From contig CM114273.1 in NCBI GenBank assembly GCA_050084515.1, positions 7,440,001-7,504,000 on the forward strand: DNA of 64,000 nucleotides. The letters run 5' to 3'. Of this stretch, positions 57,051 to 64,000 are shown in pieces. The position numbers and the translations under genes are program-made. This stretch comes from Blasia pusilla (taxonomy: Eukaryota > Marchantiophyta > Marchantiopsida > Blasiales). Under the pieces are notes generated by a model that saw only the letters and a program-made list of their open reading frames with translations, did no database searches and had not been told where the DNA came from. Each line of letters starts with the position of its first letter. Position 1 is the stretch's first letter.

Positions 57051-60000
57051 TGTGACACCCCCCAATTGGATCATTTGGAATCTCATTCGAGCCTCGCTAG
57101 CCCTTTAATCCTCTGGCGTTCGCATGACAGCCTAAGCGTTTCCGCTCCCTTTTGTTCTCCTTCAGGTTGATGTGCTTTGTCATTCATCATTCAGGTTCGC
57201 TCATGCTTTCTCCGGAATCCATCCATTAGAAGTCTAGACTCATTTTGAAATGGCTTATATTTATATTATTATTAAAAGAGGACGGGTTTAACTAAGTGCT
57301 AACAAGAAGAACAAATACTTGTTCACCCTGCATCGTACTCACACTTAAGCCAATCCAGTTGGCTTAAGTGAGTTCTAACCGAGCGTGGTTTGAGTCCCTT
57401 TGGTGAATTAAGATAATTGAACTTATGAATGGTTATTTTGTGCATTCCTTTCAAGAAAATGAAGTATATGATTTTATTATTGAGGAAGTAGGAAAAAGTA
57501 AGTAAAAGATAAGTTTCCTCCTAAAATACAATTAAAGAATGGGCAAGATAGTCAAGAAGTTAAGATTAGATATGGAATTGAAATAAGACATTCCATATCT
57601 ATTCATCAAACTTTGAGACTAAACTTTCTTGACATTTTCTTTAACCTATCCGATCCCGTGTCAAGATCTTTGGTGGTTGGGGAGTATGTCGCAATGCTTA
57701 TACATGTGAAATAGTATGCAACGTATCAAGAAAATAGAACGCACGCGATCGAGTAATCTTCACACTTTAAGTGCATAGTTATATTCTAAAATTAATTGGG
57801 CGATGACGATTGAAACCACACTTAAGTCTGATCATCTAAATGGAGACTTGGAGCCTTAAAAGTCTAAGCTAGAAGACCTTGCGAGGAAAGTCGTAGTAAA
57901 GCCCAACAGACACTTCATGTAATACTTACCGGGAAGTTATTAGTGATAGCCAAGAAGAAGTATGAGGGCCTCTAAATTTCAAAGGGAAAGAAGATAGACG
58001 GTGGAAGTTAATCACGGAGAGTTGCCGTCCAAAATTTAACGATGTCATTGGTATGTTGTCAATGGCCAAAGAATCTTGTTAAAGGTTTGGTCCGGAGTAA
58101 ATCTTAAAGAAAGAGAATGTAATACCTTGAGTTAAATTAGCAAAGTATTAAGATTCACCAAGGATGAATGGAAAACTTTCTACCATTCAAAGATAGCCAA
58201 ATGGCAAAAGCTCCTTAAAAGTGATTTGGAAGAGTAAGTTAGGGGAGAGAAAAATACGTTTCATAGGAGCAAATAGGAAGAATTATGGGCGATCAAGGGA
58301 GCATTGGAAAAGCAAGAAGAAGACCCTTCAAGGACGCAAAATTTGAGAGAGTAATAAAAAACAGAGAGCACGGAGGAGTTGTGAAGTGAAAGGGGATATA
58401 AGAATTATGGTACAGAAAGTTGCATAAGATGTTTTAGAGGTTTGTGGGAGTTCAATTTGTGAGCACGAGGAGATTAAGGTGGCATTGGAAAGCTGGGAAG
58501 ACATGCATTATTTTACAATTTGAAAGTCATCTAGATCGTTTCTACAACTTTATCTTTGTATCTCAGAGTTCAAAAGTGTAGTTGAAAGTGATTTGAGTGG
58601 TCAGTAACATGTGGAAAAGTGCTTTATTACCAAAAATTTCAATTTTTTCAATAGTAGTGACCTCGTAATGGCTCCTCCTACTAGTGGCTAAACTTGATCT
58701 TGGACTGCGATGGCAACACGACACTCGTAGTGCAACAATCGTCCAAGGCGCCCACGTGTGGACTTCATCGACATGTCATTGCTACATTTGGTGGATTCTC
58801 AAGAGACACTTAACTGGGCCTCGAGATTTGTCTCAGCAGCTAGCGCATGGTTAAGCTATGATGACTACATACAAGAAATGTTACCCTATGTTGTTCATGT
58901 GGCTAAACAGGTGAGGATCGGGATGAGTGTATTCAGATTGTTTCTACTTTTGTCGACAACTTATGCGTGGCGTGTTATCTTCTCGCTTGCCGAATTACAA
59001 CTCGCGACATGTATCCTCTATATTTTCTTGCATAGAGAATAACATGCTACAAACGTTGTTTCTGTGTAGGTTTGTGTGTGCACTCTGCAAAATGCGAACA
59101 ACAATTGTAATGTTGCTAATGTCGTGAACTTCAAGAAGTATGTCGGCAATTGCATCGCATATTTAGCCTCCCATTAGTGCAGCACAATTACGCATATGTT
59201 CATTCTTAGTAACAATGAAACGATTTAAAGCATGCATGGGGTGATCGGGTTGCATACTCTTGTGACGATTATGGTCGCCACGAACCGAGATTCTCATACC
59301 TTTTAAATTAGTGGGCTGTTGTTTCTTTTAAAGTGTGCACTCTCCACACTCTTAACTCTTCCTAGCCCCAAAAGGTTATGCAACCTGAGTTCTTAGGTCT
59401 CCTCGCACTTCATGAATCAATAGTGCGCTCCTTGTGATCCTATTGTTCAATCTCGCGCAATGCCTGACACTGCATGCATTTTTCATTGTATTTCTTTAGA
59501 TCGTGTTGATTACATAGAGGACATGTATTGTAATCTAATTGTCTACCTCCATGAGGTTTGAGCCATATCAACTTTTATTACATAGAACAATGGCTTACAA
59601 GGAGAATTATTCCTTTCCTATCTCTATTGATCAGTTCTACTCATTTATGTCTATTACCCTCAAGGAATCCTTGTTGCCCAACTCAAGTCTGCCAACAACT
59701 TAGGCTTTGATCAATCCTACTTGGGAGGTGACATCTCCTGTCAAAACATGAGCCGGTTAATTCATCAACGTAAGGCTTAGGCTACATTGTTCAAAGAACT
59801 GAAGAAACAGCCACCCGCTATAGGTGCTAAGCTATTTGCATATATTTTGAGTTCATCCTTCTCAATGCAGTATATTTTGGATATGTCCTTGTCCTATAAA
59901 ACTCAATCTTTGATATGTATTTCCAATAAAAAAATCCAAAAGGAGGTAATGAAATTTAGGGGCATCCAGTTTGATGAAGCTGATCTCACAAAGGCAACAA

Positions 60001-60470
60001 GGTGCATCACATTAAGCACCGCTCACGGGTGGTATTACTCCATAAACTTAGAGTGATCATGAAGCTCCCCCTTGAGCTTCTAGTAGATGTGTCCTCTGCA
60101 AAAGCCACCCACTTATTGGCTCGCCTAAGAGATACTCGGAAAGATGGGACCCTGTCCACCGTACATGATATTGAGCAGCTTAGGCGTGGAGAGGGTGACT
60201 GCGAAGAGGTACCCTCATCGTATGTTGGAAATATCTCCGCAAGCCGTTCTTCTTGAGTACACTTGCAGAACAACAATAGCTCATATCAGGGGCCACTCTT
60301 ACCCGAATCACCTAACAAGAGGAAGTGTGCTTAATTACCTATGACGAAGGTATACATGTCCCAATTTTTACCTATTTCCTGTTTGCACGTCATTATGTCA
60401 ACTGTATCACTTGCTAACTCTTATGTACTACCTATTTTGCTTGCTCCTAGGGACAAGAGTAACCCATCTT
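57051..60470. other. AT-rich stretch without recognisable gene
   Basis: TGTGACACCCC at about 57051 resembles the start of many plant gypsy LTRs, but I could not find a matching end, primer site or coding domain. Frames at 58758-59042 and 59787-60056 (89-94 residues) have no recognisable motif. The stretch is probably old transposon debris. Confidence 0.4.
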
Positions 60471-61037
60471 TGTCGTGCGCATACACATCGCTATACAACA
60501 TACATCGCTATCTCCAAATATATAGACAAACACACATGATCTCATGCTAACTCATGACATCCAAACATCGAGACGATAAATACCAAAATATCTCCAATCA
60601 AATCAAGATTTAATTTAACTTGATTTAATTGGAGATATTTTGGTATTTATCGTATGCACCATGGAGAGACATTGTTATTGTCTCACAATAAAGTCTCTCC
60701 ATAGCGCACACAAATATCTCTTTATATATATATCCCCTTCCCTCTCCCAAGCTCTCTCCACGGTAACCTATGCTCGTAAGTCACCTCCTTGGCTATTGAC
60801 CTGCGGTAGGAGCTAAAGGGCCACTTCCCAAAGTGGAAAGTCAATTGCTCCAAACACTAACTTACCCTAAATAGTAAGTTTATGTAAATGGCTCCAAATG
60901 AGCCAAAATGAAAGGAAAACTTGCTCTCTTAACTTACTCGTGGCCTCAGCAGGTCATCCTCATCCTCTTGAGGTTTTCCTCTAGTATCCTCAAGGCTGGT
61001 CTACTAGATCTCGCCGATCTATCATAAAATTCGTTAT
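60471..61037. repeat. Degenerate LTR related to the Retro-1/Retro-2 LTR family
   Basis: It begins TGTCGTGCGC like the solo LTR at 44285. From about 60735 it follows the outer part of the Retro LTR (TCCCAAGCTCTCTCCACGGT, later GGCCTCAGCAGGTCATCCTC), ending near GATCTATCATAAAATTCG where the Retro copies have GATCTATCCTAAAGGACG. It links the solo-LTR start with the Retro-LTR end in one unit. Confidence 0.65.
60573..60653. repeat. Long hairpin inside the degenerate LTR
   Basis: Two arms of about 34 bases (starting ACGATAAATACC, ending GGTATTTATCGT) face each other around an AT-rich loop (ATTTAATTTAA), with one or two mismatches near the loop. It is absent from the corresponding Retro-1 LTR region. 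Confidence 0.85.
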
Positions 61038-63304
61038 ATCCTTCATTTAAGATCATCTATCAACCATACTACAAGAGGCATTTTGATTGTGCACTACAAC
61101 AATAAGGAATTTTGATGTGGCCATTTGCAATTACACCCTTTTTCTGAGGCAAACACATCTATCTTAGCTAGATTAACAACTTGTTGTAGTCATGTACTTG
61201 GAATGATGTTGTCCACCAGGTGCCATAGGCAACCTAACTATAACAATGCATCGACTCAAATGAAACCATCTCTACAGCAAGAGAATACACTTTTCTTGTC
61301 CTAAGCTACTCTATCCTTTTATGACTTTGTTGATTCCCTAAGGTGTCTTGTTGTTTGCATACATGAATGATTGCATACAATTAATGTCTCACTTTATTGC
61401 TCCCTATGTATATGCGTCTGTATACCCAACTTCTAGGTTGTATTTCCCACCATCTATAGTGTGTTTGTGTTATGTATTGCAGGGAACCACCTATACACTA
61501 CCCATTCTTGCAAAACTCTAGCAAAGCACTATGCATTTCGAGTATATTTCTTAGCTAATTATGTGATTATGCTCTTGGGATCCAATGTCCTCTCTATTTT
61601 GCAAAAGCATGAGCAACATGACTCCATTGCTAGCGACTACCATTCGCCAACGGGCTATGCGTCTCACTCCAAAAGGTAGTTGTATGTGGGATAAGAGAAG
61701 GGTATAGCTGCTCTACAAGGGAAGGCTAGCTCATCAACCCCGGTGCCCTTATCTTTATTCAATGCAGTTATCGACTATATAGAGTTGATGGAAGAACGAC
61801 TTCATAAGTGTGAAATACGCAATAGGACTTTACATCAGGTCTTGTAGTACATTAGCAAGGATTAGGCGGAAAATATTGGTACCATTCTTATTCTACAAGA
61901 GAGGATCAATGATGTCAACACAGAAAACCAACTTCCTAGCAAACATTGCTAGCTAGCATATACCAACGACACCAAGCTTGCTGCACACATCTTAAAGTTG
62001 GAGTTTTTTCGCCCATTCCCTGGTAATTACTCCAGTGCATATTTCTAGTGTACCACAAGGCAACATTAGCTTATGGACTATATATGTTTTTTTTTGCCTA
62101 GTAAGTTCTCTATGTCCTTTTTTCTTCTACCTCAAGTTGCCCTTTATATGTCTATGATACCCTAGTTCATCTATGGTTGCATCAACATCTATTATGTCCT
62201 CGCCTACCTTCCATTGAGCTTTTGAGTATACTCAGTTGCAGAATTTTTCACTCCAAGTTTGGAGCTCTAGCCAATGGGCACTTCTTACTACTGTAATTGA
62301 TGCAATTAACACATCAATTTGCAAATTTTCTTCTACTGCAATTTTTGTCATGTCCCCGGCAAGATTGCATGTGGAGAGTCCGTTTCCGTGTTCGTGGACA
62401 TGTCCACGTCGTGGACTTATGTCCGTCCTAAGTAAGGACTTGTCCGTATGGGCCCCACCTTTCCCTTCTTTCTCATTCCCCTTGCTTGCCTTCGTGTTCC
62501 ATACTCACCCATTTCTTCCTCCCTCCACCTCCACTCCCTCTTCCCTTATTGCTCCTCTCATCCTTGCCTTGCCTTCCATCATGGACTAAAAGTGTGCGTC
62601 CCACCTCCTGGAACCCATGTCCGTGAACATGTCCAAACTTGTGCGTTTTTGTGCAACCATGGTCCTTGGGTGAAGCCTTGTTATTGTCTTTCATTTTGTT
62701 ATCTGTCTTCACATGACTTTTCTTGCTGATGTTAAACAATACCATATTGTGCTTACTGCTCATACCCCACCAGCGCAACCTATTGAAACCTCCTATTGAG
62801 ACACTTGCCTCATATCCCGGAGTTGCCTTGGTTCTTTTACTAATGTAATTCTATTTATATCTTGTGTGCATGCTGGTATATTGCTATGAATGAATCATCT
62901 ATCAGAGCCATTTCTTGTTAGCTCACTGTGAGATAAGTTTAAGCACATGTAGCAACATGGAGTTACAAATTCAGAATTTATGTACTTCATTTTGATACCA
63001 ACTTATCTTTCACTACATCGATATACAAAATTCACTCCCCTACTTTCGAGGCCATAGCTCTGGTGAAGTTCATGTTGTCTCCTTCAACATTTCGTGTGTT
63101 TCCATGCAACTTTAGCCCAATACCTAGCTATGTCACTATTCGCAAGTAGTCTCCAAGTACATTTTTTTGTTGAGCCTACTCCCATAGTGAGACCAAACGA
63201 TGCAAACATCAAGGGATGCCTTGTGAACAACACAGCCATAGCATACTTATATGTCACCTATCTTAATTGCCCAGGAGCACATCTTCTCCAACGTACTCTC
63301 GACA
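61038..63304. other. AT-rich stretch without recognisable gene
   Basis: No domain, RNA gene or mobile-element end was recognised. A cluster of GGACATGTCC-like words near 62390-62455 is noted without interpretation. The 117-residue frame at 62236 is mostly low-complexity. Confidence 0.4.
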
Positions 63305-64000
63305 ATATCGTGCGCATACACATCGCTACACAACCCACATCGCTGATTACATCTACACACCACACAACACCGATCTTCCCCAACATATGGGTAGATCCAC
63401 ACATAAATGAAACATACTCACGCATGGAAGAATATTGTGATGACAACCCTGTCTCACCCGCTCAAGCACTCAAACTCACCAAGAGTCTCCCACACTCCCC
63501 ACTATGCTAATGGTAATCCCGTGACAACAAACCTGGCCTCACGCACACTCCACACTCGGGCTCATCATGAGCCTCCTGACTAACTCACCTAAGTCACAAA
63601 CATACTCTGGGGTCATACACATGATCCCAACTCGACAACCGCCGTATATCCACCAACATGCTACACATGTAAGGAGTCTACACTCATCACCATCGCAACA
63701 CCCATCTAACACCAACAACTACCCGATACCTAACACTCTTAATCACACAAGATAAGTGTGGGAAGAGGGACTCGTATGGGTAAATTGATCACGCTTTCCA
63801 ACCTACAGCACCGTCAACACTCACTTCTCCATGTGGTATGGCAACCTCCGCAACACAACACTCTCCTCGAACACACGTCAATCCTCCCGTCAGGAGATGC
63901 AGACTACGCGTCGACATTCACATACTCACACTCCATCAGTAACACCATGTCGCAAACTATCGATGTGGAGCACTCGTCTCGCCCCCATTCAACAAAATAC
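63305..64000 (+). repeat. LTR fragment of the TGTCGTGCGC family, running off the window
   Basis: From about 63307 the sequence follows the solo LTR of element C: CGTGCGCATACACATCGCTA, CACCACACAACACCGATCTT, CCCCA and beyond for about 80 bases. It then drifts into pyrimidine- and CA-rich sequence up to the window edge. No coding region was recognised. Confidence 0.55.

Noticed and set aside
56710-57108. 132-residue frame downstream of the fucosyltransferase
   Set aside because: No recognisable motif, and it overlaps another open frame; it is not distinguishable from chance.
57051-57120. TGTGACACCCC as the start of a full gypsy LTR element
   Set aside because: No matching LTR end, primer-binding site or coding domain could be found downstream.
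62236-62778. Frames on both strands with a Gly/Ser- or Pro/Ser-rich composition
   Set aside because: They arise from a CCTCC-rich tract and have no conserved domain.

Overview
This window is nuclear DNA from a streptophyte, most likely a land plant, from a nest of transposable elements inside a larger genome. The evidence is spliceosomal introns with GTGAGT-type donors, plant-type Ty3/gypsy and Helitron elements, and one intact plant-type family GT37 fucosyltransferase gene. I cannot name the species. No rRNA, tRNA, CRISPR array or prokaryotic operon was seen.

Layout. (1) 1-6436, minus strand: Retro-1, a gypsy-type LTR element. Its order from the 5' end is LTR, gag, protease, DNA cytosine-C5 methyltransferase, then the start of reverse transcriptase at the window edge. 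(2) 6437-16604, plus strand: a different gypsy element (Gypsy-2). It is split inside its RT by element A (8883-15526). (3) 16605-18515, minus strand: a diverged gag-protease relative of Retro-1 (Retro-3). Beyond it lies a field of short palindromes at 19080-19775. (4) 19825-32023: element B. (5) 32024-50389, minus strand: Retro-2, a close sister of Retro-1 with the same protease-methyltransferase fusion. Its 5' LTR is split by element C (37199-49899). (6) 50390-53046: a decayed Helitron with a textbook 3' end. (7) 54600-56333: the fucosyltransferase gene, the only intact cellular gene. (8) 56334-64000: AT-richer sequence with LTR fragments and no recognisable gene.

Elements A, B and C are three copies of one large DNA-transposon-like family, about 12.2-12.7 kb when full length; A has lost its middle. 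They have purine-rich inverted ends. Copy C has an 8-9 bp target duplication, and the matching empty site is visible in the Retro-1 LTR. B and C carry two head-to-head, intron-containing genes. One is a probable DDE transposase with a C-terminal SWIM zinc finger. The other is a predicted DNA-modification protein: a ParB-like domain followed by an amino-methyltransferase-like domain. Introns and intergenic parts are filled with about 85-90 copies (counted by eye) of a short palindrome whose two arms vary together.

The main point is that two unrelated mobile lineages, nested in each other, each carry a different class of DNA methyltransferase. One is a C5-cytosine enzyme in a retrotransposon. 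The other is an amino-methyltransferase-like protein with a ParB-like domain in a DNA transposon that also carries palindrome arrays. Every copy here is broken by stops or frameshifts, so these are fossils. The shared architecture shows that the intact ancestors carried these genes. All functional statements are inferred from motifs read by eye.
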